Source: Lysobacter sp. MMG2
Lineage (GTDB): Bacteria > Pseudomonadota > Gammaproteobacteria > Xanthomonadales > Xanthomonadaceae
Length of the DNA stretch: 64,000 bases
Assembly (NCBI RefSeq): GCF_016735495.2
Contig: NZ_JAERQY020000001.1
Span: 1,364,001-1,428,000 of the forward strand
Reading direction: 5' to 3'
Below, in pieces: positions 44,101-52,345 of this stretch (positions are counted from its first letter, which is position 1; every line of letters begins with the position of its first letter). The notes below the pieces were generated by a model. The model ran no database searches and was not told where the DNA came from. It saw only the letters and a program-made list of their open reading frames with translations. The position numbers and the translations under genes are program-made.

Positions 44101-44328
44101 ATCTCCGTCTTCCCGGGCGAGATCTACCGCGCGCCCGGGACGTGGACCGAGCATGCGCACCCAACGCTGTGCTACTTCGACGAAGTGAGCAGGAGAGGTC
44201 ACTTCGCCGCGTGGGAACAGCCCCATCTGTTCAGCGCCGAACTCCGTGCGGCCTTCTACCCGTGGCGCAAAGCTTCGCCGGTCAGCCCCACGCCCGTCGT
44301 ATCGGAAGGCGTCGCAACGAACTTGTGA
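44101..44328 (+). pseudogene. Epoxide hydrolase remnant (C-terminus)
   Basis: About 75 codons read ISVFPGEIYRAPGTWTEHAH, TLCYFDEVSRRGHFAAWEQP and HLFSAELRAAFYPW, then run on to TGA. This is the C-terminal end of an EHN-type epoxide hydrolase/alpha-beta hydrolase, with the catalytic His in RRGHFAAWEQP. A TGA stop lies directly before it in frame and the rest of the gene is absent. A degraded repeat fragment borders it. Confidence 0.82.
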
Positions 44329-44439
44329 TGCATTGGCTTACAAAGCGGCGGCAATGGCGACATCCGCCGGATACACCGCAGGCGCGTAATGGTCCAAAGC
44401 CAGCGGATCGTCTGCTGGCTCCATCCAAAGGACTCGAAC

Positions 44440-45180
44440 ATGACGAACCTGCCCTCACAGACCCCAAAGGCCGCGCTGGTCTTCGGGGGTTCGCGCGGCA
44501 TTGGCGCCGCCATCGCCCGCCGCCTCGCCCGTGACGGTTACGCGGTGGCCATCACGTACGCGTCCCGTGCCGACAAGGCGGCGGAGGTGGTCGATGCTAT
44601 ACAGGCCGATGGTGGTCTCGCCATCGCGCTGCAGGCCGACAGTGCGGACGCGGAGGCAATCACGTCCGTCGTGCGTGGAGCGTCCGCCCGGTTCGGTCCG
44701 CTCCATGTGGCCGTGGTCAACGCCGGCATTTACAAGGGAAGCCCGCTACAGGAGTTCTCGCTCGACACCCTCGACCAGATGCTGGCGATAAACATACGTG
44801 GCGTGTTCCTGGCGATCCAGGCGGCGGCTGCAGGCATGGCCGAGGATGGGAGGATCATTACCATCGGCAGCAACACCGCCGTGCGCGGAGGCGTCGTGGG
44901 CAGCAGCGTATACGCGATGAGCAAGGCGGCCGTCGCAACGCTGGTGCGTGAACTCGCCTTGGACCTAGCGCCGCGTCGGATCACGATCAACAACATCCAG
45001 CCCGGCCCGATCGAAACCGACATCACCGCCGACTTCCTCGAACCCCTGATCGCGCGAAACCCGTTGAAGCGGGTTGGCCGGCCGGACGAAGTCGCCGCGC
45101 TGGCTGCTTTCCTCGCCAGTGCGGACGCCGGATACATGACCGGCGCGAGCCTGACGATGGACGGTGGCTACTCGATCTAG
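44440..45180 (+). CDS. SDR-family oxidoreductase
   Basis: A 246-residue classical SDR: cofactor motif VFGGSRGIGAAIARRLARDG (GxxxGxG), VVNAGIYKGS (NAG), the catalytic Ser in ITIGSNTAV, the YAMSK pair (YxxxK), and LTMDGGYS at the end. NADPH preference is suggested by TYASRADKA after the second strand. The start is ATG 44440, with AAGGA upstream. The gene is intact, unlike the SDR remnant at 32.0 kb. Substrate unknown. Confidence 0.92.
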   Translation: MTNLPSQTPKAALVFGGSRGIGAAIARRLARDGYAVAITYASRADKAAEVVDAIQADGGLAIALQADSADAEAITSVVRGASARFGPLHVAVVNAGIYKGSPLQEFSLDTLDQMLAINIRGVFLAIQAAAAGMAEDGRIITIGSNTAVRGGVVGSSVYAMSKAAVATLVRELALDLAPRRITINNIQPGPIETDITADFLEPLIARNPLKRVGRPDEVAALAAFLASADAGYMTGASLTMDGGYSI

Positions 45181-45579
45181 CGAGCGAAAGCCTCGTCACG
45201 CGCCCGCATGAACCGAACCGGCCGGACACGTGGGCGACGTCATCGATCTCATCGGGTCTTCCAGCCTCCGCCCAGCGAAATCCGCTTCGGGGCGAAAGCA
45301 CCCGCTAGTACTCCACTTCGGCTCTGGCCGAATGTCCGCTATCGGGAAGCGGACATTCGCCACGCCCCGTGACCTCCGGCACCGATGAGGTGCTGCCTCG
45401 TCAAGTCGAACTCATGGGATTGGAAGGAACGCACTCGGCAACCCGATAGGTTTGATTCCAGTCTACTGGTTGAGCGCGGATCTGCTCGGGCGACGTCATC
45501 AGCAGCACCCTTTGGCCGCGCGATTTGATGCGCCGGCTTACCTCGCCACTTCCTGAGCCTTCTGCTGCGGAGGGTCTGG
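45181..45579. other. Intergenic region with diverged repeat
   Basis: Holds repeat copy 8 (45279-45356) and otherwise no confident gene. A minus-strand frame after the kinase stop reads SRRIKSRGQRVLLMTSPEQI and then RAQPVDWNQTYRVAECV before a stop, but has no start; it may be a further remnant. Confidence 0.35.
45279..45356 (+). repeat. Island palindromic repeat, copy 8 (diverged)
   Basis: AATCCGCTTCGGGGCGAAAG at the left, a lost centre, and TGTCCGCTATCGGGAAGCGG with ACAT at the right. Confidence 0.65.
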
Positions 45580-46740
45580 TTACTGCTCCACGACTGCAGC
45601 GGGTTCATCGCCCAGCGCGTGCCGGGGGAGGTCGATGGTGAAGACGCATCCGATACCAGGCACGTCACGCACGCTCAGCACACCGGAGTTGGCTTCGATG
45701 CTGCTGCGGGAGATGGACAGTCCCAGACCCAAGCCGCTTCTGTTCTGGCCTCTCTGGATGAAGGGCAGGAACATCTTCTCCGCATCGCCTGACGGCAGGC
45801 CACCACATTGGTCTTCAACGTCGATGAGGATGCGATCCGCCACGGCGTAGGCATTGACGCTGATCTCGCTGTGCGGGCGCGAGAACTTGAAGGCATTCTG
45901 CAGCAGGTTTCCGGCTGCCGAGAGCAGCAGGTCACGATCCACGTCGACGGCCAGCAAGGGATCCACGTCGGACACCTTCAGCGTGAACCCACGCACGTTG
46001 GCCTCTAGCGAGGCGGAAAGCTTGAGCTCCGCCAGAAAATCGCGGACGGAGAACAATCGGCTCTGAAGTGGCAGGCCGGCTGTCATCCGGACCTCAGCCA
46101 GGGAGCGGTCGATCAGGTTGCCCAGATTCACCAGAGATCGCTCGAGTACGCCGCCGGTGGCACCGGTCACGCCCACGCTGCCATTCCTGATCGCAGAAAG
46201 TGCCAGCGTCGCCGTCGCCAGCTGGTTACGCAGTTCGTGGGCGAGAAAACCCAGCCGCGCGTTCAGATCGTGCGCGTGCTGGTCCGCGACGACGATATCG
46301 CGTTGGTACCCGAATTCGGTGACCGCATTGGCGATCGCGTTGTCCAGGCAGCGATTGAGAACCCGGAACTCGTCCACTTCGATCTGCGCATCCAGCTCGA
46401 ATGCCAGATCGGTGATGGCCTGGCAAAGGTCGCCGTAGTCGTGGACCACTTCCTCGACAGTGAAGCCATGCTGCATCAACTCCTTGCCGTGCTGGGCCGC
46501 CGTGTCGCCTATCTCCGATAGGGCCGGCTTGCCGCCACCGGTGCGCCCAGAAATGCGTCGGCTCTGCCGCGGATCTGAGGTCTGCTCCAGTTCCAGCGTC
46601 CTGATGACCTGTTCGAGAAACACAGATATTCCGTGTTCAAGCTCCGCCCCGGACACGCCACGGGCCGACCTCGCCTTGACCTTCACCCTGCATCGAGCAG
46701 CCAGTTCGTCCCGATTCGCGATTAGAAAGCGGTGCATCAT
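45580..46740 (-). CDS. Cytosolic sensor histidine kinase with RsbRD-like N-terminal domain
   Basis: A 386-residue kinase without membrane helices. The N-terminal helical domain (FLIANRDELAARCRVKVKAR, HGKELMQHGFTVEEVVHDYG, DLCQAITDLAFELDA) resembles RsbT co-antagonist/RsbRD-type sensors. H-box FLAHELRNQLATATLAL, N-box NLLQNAFKFS, and G boxes DQCGGLPSGD and GLGLGLSISR. No response regulator gene is adjacent, so it is an orphan; its partner is elsewhere or lost. ATG 46740 chosen; ATG 46737 and GTG 46743 are equally placed. Confidence 0.88.
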   Translation of the reverse strand: MMHRFLIANRDELAARCRVKVKARSARGVSGAELEHGISVFLEQVIRTLELEQTSDPRQSRRISGRTGGGKPALSEIGDTAAQHGKELMQHGFTVEEVVHDYGDLCQAITDLAFELDAQIEVDEFRVLNRCLDNAIANAVTEFGYQRDIVVADQHAHDLNARLGFLAHELRNQLATATLALSAIRNGSVGVTGATGGVLERSLVNLGNLIDRSLAEVRMTAGLPLQSRLFSVRDFLAELKLSASLEANVRGFTLKVSDVDPLLAVDVDRDLLLSAAGNLLQNAFKFSRPHSEISVNAYAVADRILIDVEDQCGGLPSGDAEKMFLPFIQRGQNRSGLGLGLSISRSSIEANSGVLSVRDVPGIGCVFTIDLPRHALGDEPAAVVEQ

Positions 46741-47005
46741 CACAGCACCATACCCCTAGCGCGCAATCGCGAAGCGGCGGAGCGATCTACCGTCTGTCGG
46801 CGGAACCGCCTGTGCAAGCGGCAGGCGAAGGCCGCTGCGGTGAGGACCGAACACATTCTCAGATCCTTTGGGTCATGAGTGACATTGGCCGCGGCGCCGG
46901 ACACTTCCGTCGTCGCAGGTACCAAGCGGAATGGCGAGCGACGCTGCCGTGCGTTCTCACGGTGGCGTCATTGGAGCGAGGCCCTTCCCTCATCCGCGTC
47001 GCGCG

Positions 47006-47335
47006 TCACCAGCCATGCAGCGCCAACACCAGCAGGGCCGCAATGCCTGTGATCGCCGTAATCCAGTATGCGAGCAGCATCAGGTCGCGATGGTGGCCGC
47101 AGTAGCGAATGCCGTCCCTGTCCATGCTGTCCAGGTATTCCCGGTTATGCAGATAAAGCATCGTGCTGCGCGCGCTTAACAACGTCCTGTGCTGCCAGAG
47201 GACCGGCTGGGAAGCATGCAGCCACTGCTGCGGGTGGCGAGTCCTGAGGCGGTGCAAAAACGCTACCCACACCAGCGTCTCCACTGCCATGGCGAATGCA
47301 AACGAAACACATGCGATGACCGTTACCTTGTTCAT
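47006..47335 (-). CDS. UspB-like small membrane protein
   Basis: A 109-residue protein with N- and C-terminal membrane helices (VTVIACVSFAFAMAVETLVW; LLAYWITAITGIAALLVLAL) and a polar middle with LRTRHPQQW, STMLYLHNREYLDSMDRDG and CGHHRDL. Length, topology and the charged central pattern resemble UspB (universal stress protein B, ~111 residues). The match is by pattern only. ATG 47335. Confidence 0.6.
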   Translation of the reverse strand: MNKVTVIACVSFAFAMAVETLVWVAFLHRLRTRHPQQWLHASQPVLWQHRTLLSARSTMLYLHNREYLDSMDRDGIRYCGHHRDLMLLAYWITAITGIAALLVLALHGW

Positions 47336-48530
47336 GACCGCACTGCAGCAATCTTGCTGACCGTTGTTTCTCGTGCGCGCGCGCGTCTGACACGGGTTCG
47401 GACGACCATTTCTTCGTCAACCGCCCGCACGCCCGTCGCTCCTTCCATGCCCGCTTGGTGCGCAACATTTAAGTGCCTCGCGCCGGGCAGGCAGCGCCTG
47501 GCGACTCGATCTCTGGCACCTGTCGCACTCCTGCCGGCTCGACGCGTCCGGCGGTATGGCCGTTGGATTCGCGTTTCTTGACTGCGTCCCGACCGACACA
47601 AAGAACATTGGCGAAGCCGCGAAGCTTCGCCAATGGCAAAATTCGACTCGAACCGCGAATCTGGCCGGTCGTTCTGGCCCGCTTCAGCACCAACATCAAC
47701 GGGCTTTGGACTCCGCCGATTAACCGCGTGGCTTCACTTCTTCTCGATGCTGCGCCGCGTGACGTGAGCAAGCTGTTACGGTCTCAGGATCGCATGCCCT
47801 TCAGGGCAGTGCTTTGCGAGGCATCCGGGACGACCGAAGTCACGCAGGCTTTGTGTAAGGAGCCGGACGGGCTGCGATCATCGGTAGCCGCCCTCCACCC
47901 CGGGTCGGGCGACCACAGTGGAAGGGGTGTTATCAGGGACCTGACTGCATCCGACAGCGTAGACCAGAGCATCTCGACGATGGTTTTCATATGCGTATAC
48001 CACCCCTGGGTGAGCCTCCATAGGAAGGTCACAGGGGCGCGAGGGGCTCGGCGCATCTGCGGCTTTGACGACGGCTGGTCGTGAGCCCTCACACTATGGG
48101 CGTCCTTGACATGCGTACCTCGAATCTGCGGAACGCGGTTCATCTCGCGTACCCGCAAGTGCGCAGGCCACCGCAAGGGGCAGACGGCCAGGTACCGAGA
48201 TCGCAACGACTGGTCTTTCGGAACGCGCACTCCGGGGGCCCGTCGTAGCCGGGCTGCAGTGGAGAAGTCCGCGAGCGCTTAAGGCATTGCCGACTCACGT
48301 TGAGATCACCCGGAATGGCGCAGCTTGAGTACGCACTACGACGCAACGTCGTAATGGCTGTTCAGCCGCGCCGCCCTGCCCGTCCTCTCCGCATAGAGCC
48401 CGACGCTCTCCTGTCACCCGACTTGGGCGGCGATCTGCACAGCAGCGCGGCCGGTGCCTCCGTCGTGGACGCTACCCATCCCGACGACGTCTCCCGTCTC
48501 AAGCAGAGCAGCCGCTCGACCGAGAACATC
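47336..48530. other. 1.2-kb island stretch without a supported gene
   Basis: Several frames are open, but none has protein-like composition or a motif. A perfect inverted repeat of 11 bp with a 6-base loop (ATTGGCGAAGC / GCTTCGCCAAT) sits at 47607-47634. The region may be decayed coding sequence or hold unrecognised RNA. Confidence 0.4.
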
Positions 48531-49124
48531 ATGAACGCCTCCAGCAGCCCCTTATTCACCGACCCCCTCAAATCGATGCCCGGATTCTTTGGCATCCGAC
48601 TTGATACCCAACCTGCGTATCGCATCGAGGATACTGATCTTAGCGCGCAAACGTTAGCGCTTGAGTACGATATCGCCGTGCAACGCGCTGAGAACGAAGG
48701 TCTGGCGATCCAGACGTTTGGGAGGGCTGAGAGTCCGAGCCTTTTTGCTCGCATATCGAAGTACGTGAGGAAAGATTTCGACCCGGCCGCCAAGGAGCAG
48801 GAGCGCACCCTCGAGCAGCTTCTTGTTGATCTCAGGACTGCGACGAACTGCGATACGCAGCTGCGCATGCGATCAGCCCCGTTGATGGCCTTGATGGCAT
48901 CCGATCTTCGGGACGCCAGGCGCTTCCCTACCGAAGGAGCCCTCTCGGCAAGGCCGATGCGGGCATGGCTCCAGCGCTACAACGGAATTGAGTTCCTTCA
49001 AGCGGCGAAGCGACACCACGCTCAAGTAAATGCGCAAGCATTGCGCATGGCATGGCTGGCTGCCACGCGGCGCATACGGGCTGGCTGGGCACGTTTGGAC
49101 TATCTAGTTCCTCCGACCCGCTAA
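48531..49124 (+). CDS. Hypothetical protein
   Basis: A 197-residue soluble basic protein starting at ATG 48531 (MNASSSPLFTDPLKSMPGFF). Largely helical (LALEYDIAVQRAENEGLAIQ, EQERTLEQLLVDLRTATN); no signal peptide or family recognised. Ends 13 bp before a repeat fragment. Its coding status rests on helical periodicity and frame length. Confidence 0.55.
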   Translation: MNASSSPLFTDPLKSMPGFFGIRLDTQPAYRIEDTDLSAQTLALEYDIAVQRAENEGLAIQTFGRAESPSLFARISKYVRKDFDPAAKEQERTLEQLLVDLRTATNCDTQLRMRSAPLMALMASDLRDARRFPTEGALSARPMRAWLQRYNGIEFLQAAKRHHAQVNAQALRMAWLAATRRIRAGWARLDYLVPPTR

Positions 49125-49137
49125 CGTGCCGATGAGA

Positions 49138-49164
49138 TGTCCGCTATTGGCCAGGAACAGACAT
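49138..49164 (+). repeat. Island palindromic repeat, right-end fragment
   Basis: TGTCCGCTATTGGCCAGGAA then CAGACAT: the right hairpin of the repeat, 13 bp after the hypothetical gene's stop. Confidence 0.65.
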
Positions 49165-49328
49165 CGAACAAGGCAAATCCTTAGACTGGAACGCTTCGTG
49201 AATCGCGGTTTCGTAGATTCGCAGCTGGATAGGCCTTCAGTCTGCTTTTCGGCAGATCGCTCGACGACTGATCAACGCAGTTCGTCGGGAAGCCCCTGCG
49301 GACTCCCCGACAGACCCTGTGGGCAGGA

Positions 49329-50102
49329 TTACTTCGCGGCTGCGCGCGCTGCCTCGATAATCACCTTCGCCACCGCTTCCGGGCTCGACACCATCGGCAC
49401 GTGGCTAGTCGGCACTTCGGTGGTGGTGGCGCCGATCTTCTTCGCGAGCGCACGCTGAGCGCCCGGGTCGATCATGCGATCCTGGCCGGCGACGATGTAC
49501 CACGACGGCTTCGCGGTCCACGCGGCCACGGTGACACGCTGTTCGAAGTTCGCACCGCGCACCGGACCCTGGGTGGCGTGGATCAGGTTGGCTTCGGCGG
49601 CGCTCACGTCCTGAGCGAAATCGCGGGCGATGGCGTCGGCGGGCAGAGTGAGGAAACCGTCGGCGTCGGCGATGAAGTGCGCGAAGCCCGGAGGCGCCGG
49701 GAAGCCGGTGGTGTCGGCGGCCGAGTGGGCCCCGAGCGTCGGCGCGAAGGCCGCGACGTAGACCAGCGACTTCACCTTGGCGTTGCCGCCGGCCTGGGTG
49801 ATGACTGCACCGCCCCAGGAATGGCCGACCAGCACGACCGGACCTGTCTGGGCGTTGATGATGCGGTTGGCGGCGGCGACGTCGTCTTCCAGCGAGGTCA
49901 GCGGGTTCTGCACCGCGACTGCGTTCAGGCCCTGAGCCTGTAGCAGCGGTATGACCTTGTTCCAGGACGAACCGTCGGCGAAGGCGCCGTGCACTAAGAC
50001 CACGGTCGGGCGAGTGTCGGCGATCGGGTCAGGGGTCGCGGCGGTGGCGGCGGCGCTCAGGCCGAGGGCGGAGGCGAGGACCAGCGGGGCGAGCAAGTTC
50101 AT
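49329..50102 (-). CDS. Secreted alpha/beta hydrolase
   Basis: A 257-residue hydrolase with signal peptide (MNLLAPLVLASALGLSAAAT-AA). Oxyanion region VVLVHGAFADGSSW, nucleophile S95 in LVGHSWGGAV, Asp in AGQDRMIDPG and His in PTSHVPMVSSPEAV complete the triad. It resembles the esterase/haloperoxidase-like family often paired with an AraC regulator. Here the AraC gene is divergent with a 114-bp shared intergenic region, implying direct control. Located in the right end of the island. Confidence 0.9.
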   Translation of the reverse strand: MNLLAPLVLASALGLSAAATAATPDPIADTRPTVVLVHGAFADGSSWNKVIPLLQAQGLNAVAVQNPLTSLEDDVAAANRIINAQTGPVVLVGHSWGGAVITQAGGNAKVKSLVYVAAFAPTLGAHSAADTTGFPAPPGFAHFIADADGFLTLPADAIARDFAQDVSAAEANLIHATQGPVRGANFEQRVTVAAWTAKPSWYIVAGQDRMIDPGAQRALAKKIGATTTEVPTSHVPMVSSPEAVAKVIIEAARAAAK

Positions 50103-50216
50103 GGCGGAGTTCCTTAGGTGTGTGTCGGCCGGGTCGTTCCCGGTGAGGCCACTATCCCGGAGTCGCCCGCACGTCATGTGTTGTAAAGTCCAGAAAACTT
50201 GCCATGGAGTCCAAAC

Positions 50217-51059
50217 ATGACCGACAGGCTCGATGCCCTGCTGGGGAATTTCTCGGTGCGGGCCACGGTCCGCAACACCGGCACCATCTGCGGCACCCAT
50301 GAATTGGCGGCGGAAGACGGCGTGGGCCAGCTGCATCTGGTCAGGCGCGGCACGGTGGTGGTGCACCACGCCGTAGGCAAGCCGATCACTATCGATACGC
50401 CCAGCCTGCTGCTGTACCCGCGGCCCTGCGGCCACCGCTTCGTAGTGGAAGGTGAGGATGGCGCCGACTTGGCCTGCGCGGCCCTGGTCTTCGAGTCCGG
50501 CACCGAAAATCCGCTGGTGTCCGCGCTGCCGGCCTGCCTGTGCCTGCCGCTGGACCAGCTGATGGGCGCCCGCCTGCTGCTCGACCTGCTGTTCGAGGAA
50601 GCCTTCGAGCAGCGCTGCGGCCGCCGCGAAGTACTGGGCCGCCTGTTCGAACTGGTGCTGATCCAGGTGCTGCGTCACCAGATGGGAAGCGAGCAGCTGC
50701 AGACCGGCCTGATGGCGGGCCTGGCGCACCCGCGCCTGCGGCGCACGATCACCGCGATGCACGAACGGCCGCGCGAGGAGTGGACGCTGGAAGCGTCGGC
50801 GGCGGTGGCGGGCATGTCGCGTAGCTCGTTCGCGCAGACATTCCGCACCACGGTCGGATGCACGCCGGGCGAATACCTGCAGCGGTGGCGGATCCTGCTG
50901 GTGCAGAAGGGGTTGCGTGGCGGAAAGCCCTTGAAGTTACTGGTCGACGACGCCGGCTATGCCAGCGAGTCGGCGCTGTCGCGGGCGTTCAAGGCGCAGG
51001 TGGGGGTAACGCCCAGGGAGTGGAGGGGGCGAAATCATGTGCAGCGCAGGCCTGACTAG
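50217..51059 (+). CDS. AraC-family transcriptional regulator with cupin domain
   Basis: A 280-residue regulator: N-terminal cupin_6-type sensor (~1-165; LDALLGNFSVRATVRNTGTI, LLLYPRPCGHRFVVEG) and a C-terminal double HTH (WTLEASAAVAGMSRSSFAQT, LLVDDAGYASESALSRAFKA, GVTPREWR). The start is ATG 50217, with GGAG 9 bases upstream. Divergent from the alpha/beta hydrolase gene, its likely target. Its stop overlaps the last repeat fragment, 43 bp from the island's right junction. Confidence 0.92.
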   Translation: MTDRLDALLGNFSVRATVRNTGTICGTHELAAEDGVGQLHLVRRGTVVVHHAVGKPITIDTPSLLLYPRPCGHRFVVEGEDGADLACAALVFESGTENPLVSALPACLCLPLDQLMGARLLLDLLFEEAFEQRCGRREVLGRLFELVLIQVLRHQMGSEQLQTGLMAGLAHPRLRRTITAMHERPREEWTLEASAAVAGMSRSSFAQTFRTTVGCTPGEYLQRWRILLVQKGLRGGKPLKLLVDDAGYASESALSRAFKAQVGVTPREWRGRNHVQRRPD

Positions 51060-51084
51060 TCCGCTATCGGCCAGAAACGGACAT
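51058..51084 (+). repeat. Island palindromic repeat, right-end fragment at the island border
   Basis: AGTCCGCTATCGGCCAGAAA then CGGACAT, 18 bp inside the right junction; the last trace of the repeat family in the window. Confidence 0.75.
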
Positions 51085-51153
51085 CGTCAAATACCGACTT
51101 CGCATCATCGGGGCGACGGACAGGCGGAGCTGTTCGGGGGGAATGCGATCCAT
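51064..51153 (-). pseudogene. dusA: Displaced 5' end of resident dusA
   Basis: From ATG 51153 the minus strand reads MDRIPPEQLRLSVAPMM, matching the DusA N-terminal FMN-site sequence (SVAPMM in the intact gene), then passes into island sequence (RSRYLTMSVSGR) and stops at 51064. This is the original dusA start cut off by the island and marks its right junction. It keeps the original upstream region, so a 29-residue peptide could still be made. Confidence 0.9.
51103..51108. other. Putative right attachment core (attR)
   Basis: CATCAT in the dusA 5' fragment, equivalent to 30085-30090. Flanking identity is partial (CGGGGCGACGGACAGGCGG here versus GGGCGCAACCGACAGTCGG at the left). Confidence 0.55.
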
Positions 51154-51248
51154 GCGGCCATTATCCCTCAGCCGACGCAGCTCGCGCCGGGACTTCGGGC
51201 ATGGCCGGCCGGGGCGCCTCGCGACACCCCGGCGCAGGTACTGCTTGG

Positions 51249-51704
51249 TTACTTCGTCACGACCAGCTTGCCCTTCATGAGCATCGAATGGCCCGGGAAG
51301 CTGCAGAAGAACGTGTAGTCGCCGCCGGCGGTGAGTTTCTTGCCTGGGAAGGTGGCCGTCGCCTTCTCGCCACCACCGATGACCTTGGTGTGAGCGATCA
51401 CGCGCGTGTCGGCCTTGTTGACGTAGTTGTTCGGCAGGCCGGCCTTGATGCCGTCGCGCCCGATGGCGTCCACGTCCTTGGTCGCGGCGATGACGACGTT
51501 GTGGCCCATCGCGGACGCCGGCAGCTTGCCCGTGTGCGTGAGCTGGATGGTGATGGTCGGGCACGAGGCCGAGACGGTGATCTGCTTCTGGTCGAACTTC
51601 ATCGCATCGTCGCCCTTGAGGACGATCGTGCAGTTGTTGGCGGCCTGTGCATGGCCGGCAACGAGCACGCCCAGCATCAGCAGCGAGGTGGACAGGACTT
51701 TCAT
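51249..51704 (-). CDS. azu: Azurin
   Basis: A 151-residue periplasmic blue copper protein: signal peptide MKVLSTSLLMLGVLVAGHAQ-A and the mature azurin fold. Type 1 copper ligands H68 (AMGHNVV), C134, H139 and M143 (FFCSFPGHSMLMKG); the structural disulfide is C25/C48. Electron donor to nitrite reductase or cytochrome oxidase. Last gene of the nirK-nirV-SCO-azu array and immediately upstream of the original dusA start. Confidence 0.97.
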   Translation of the reverse strand: MKVLSTSLLMLGVLVAGHAQAANNCTIVLKGDDAMKFDQKQITVSASCPTITIQLTHTGKLPASAMGHNVVIAATKDVDAIGRDGIKAGLPNNYVNKADTRVIAHTKVIGGGEKATATFPGKKLTAGGDYTFFCSFPGHSMLMKGKLVVTK

Positions 51705-51760
51705 GGCATCTCCTTGGGGGACGGGTTTGGACGTGAGGTGGTAGCGGGTGAAGGTAGGTG

Positions 51761-52345
51761 TCAGTGCAACGTGGCCAGATGTGCGCGTACCGTGGCGACG
51801 AAGGCGGGGTCCGGCTGCAGGCTTTCGACCTGGCTGCGTGCGACCTCCCGTCCGTCACCATCGAGCAGAATCAGCACGCTGGTGTGGCTGAAGGAACCGT
51901 CGGCCTGCGCGCGATAGCGCACGCCCAGCGCTGCCGACAGCGTGCGGACATCGCGCGCCTGCGGTTGTAACAGGCGCCAGCGCCTTGTATCCAGACGGTG
52001 CTGGCGTGCGACATCGGCCAGGACGGCCGGCGTGTCGCGCGCCGGATCGATGCTGATCATCGCGAAGTCCAGCCGCGCCTGCTCACCGGCGGTCAGCTGC
52101 GTCTGCAAGGACTTTCCGCTGCCGATGATCAGCGGGCACATCACATGGCAGCCGGCATAGAACATCGAAACCACGGTCGGTCGGCCGCGCAGGGCATGCC
52201 AGGCGAGATGGCGCCCGGACTGGTCGGTCATCGTCGCCTGCACTTGATAGATCGAGTCGCCGGGCAGCGCCCGCTGCGCCAGTGCCGGCATCGCCGACAG
52301 CAGCATCGCGGCGCCCAGTACGAGCGCATGGATTGCGCGTCTCAT
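51761..52345 (-). CDS. SCO1/SenC-family copper chaperone
   Basis: A 194-residue thioredoxin-fold protein with signal peptide (MRRAIHALVLGAAMLLSAMP-ALAQ). Copper-binding CxxxC in YAGCHVMCPLI, and the distal His in SFSHTSVLILLD, are the SCO1 ligands. It delivers Cu to the Cu(A) site of oxidases; next to nirK and azurin it may serve their copper supply. ATG 52345 overlaps the NirV-like stop (ATGA), so the genes are coupled. Confidence 0.9.
   Translation of the reverse strand: MRRAIHALVLGAAMLLSAMPALAQRALPGDSIYQVQATMTDQSGRHLAWHALRGRPTVVSMFYAGCHVMCPLIIGSGKSLQTQLTAGEQARLDFAMISIDPARDTPAVLADVARQHRLDTRRWRLLQPQARDVRTLSAALGVRYRAQADGSFSHTSVLILLDGDGREVARSQVESLQPDPAFVATVRAHLATLH

Larger units (their letters stand above)
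30085..51108. mobile_element. Genomic island (~21 kb) integrated in the 5' end of dusA
   Basis: Left junction: inside dusA codons for APMM, CATCAT at 30085-30090. Right junction: CATCAT at 51103-51108 within a displaced dusA 5' fragment that reads MDRIPPEQLRLSVAPMM before diverging. The longer junction alignment is imperfect (about 20 of 26 bases), so the true core is short or decayed. A tyrosine recombinase gene sits next to the left end, divergent from dusA, as in known dusA-associated integrative elements. Cargo is mostly regulators, oxidoreductases, an autotransporter and gene remnants. I see no conjugation, phage structural or replication genes, so mobility is probably lost or helper dependent. 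Confidence 0.88.

Noticed and set aside
45339-45668. Minus-strand frame overlapping the histidine kinase end as a response regulator
   Set aside because: No start codon, no receiver motifs and it overlaps the kinase; kept only as a possible remnant in the gap note.
47473-48084. A 203-codon plus-strand frame in the island gap
   Set aside because: No start with a ribosome-binding site, no domain, and random-looking composition.
31376-51084. Repeated palindromes could suggest a CRISPR array
   Set aside because: Copies are dispersed over 20 kb between genes, are ~86 bp long and have no regular spacers; no cas genes are present.
30150-51153. Prophage or insertion sequences within the island
   Set aside because: Apart from the integrase I found no capsid, tail, lysis, transposase or relaxase gene.
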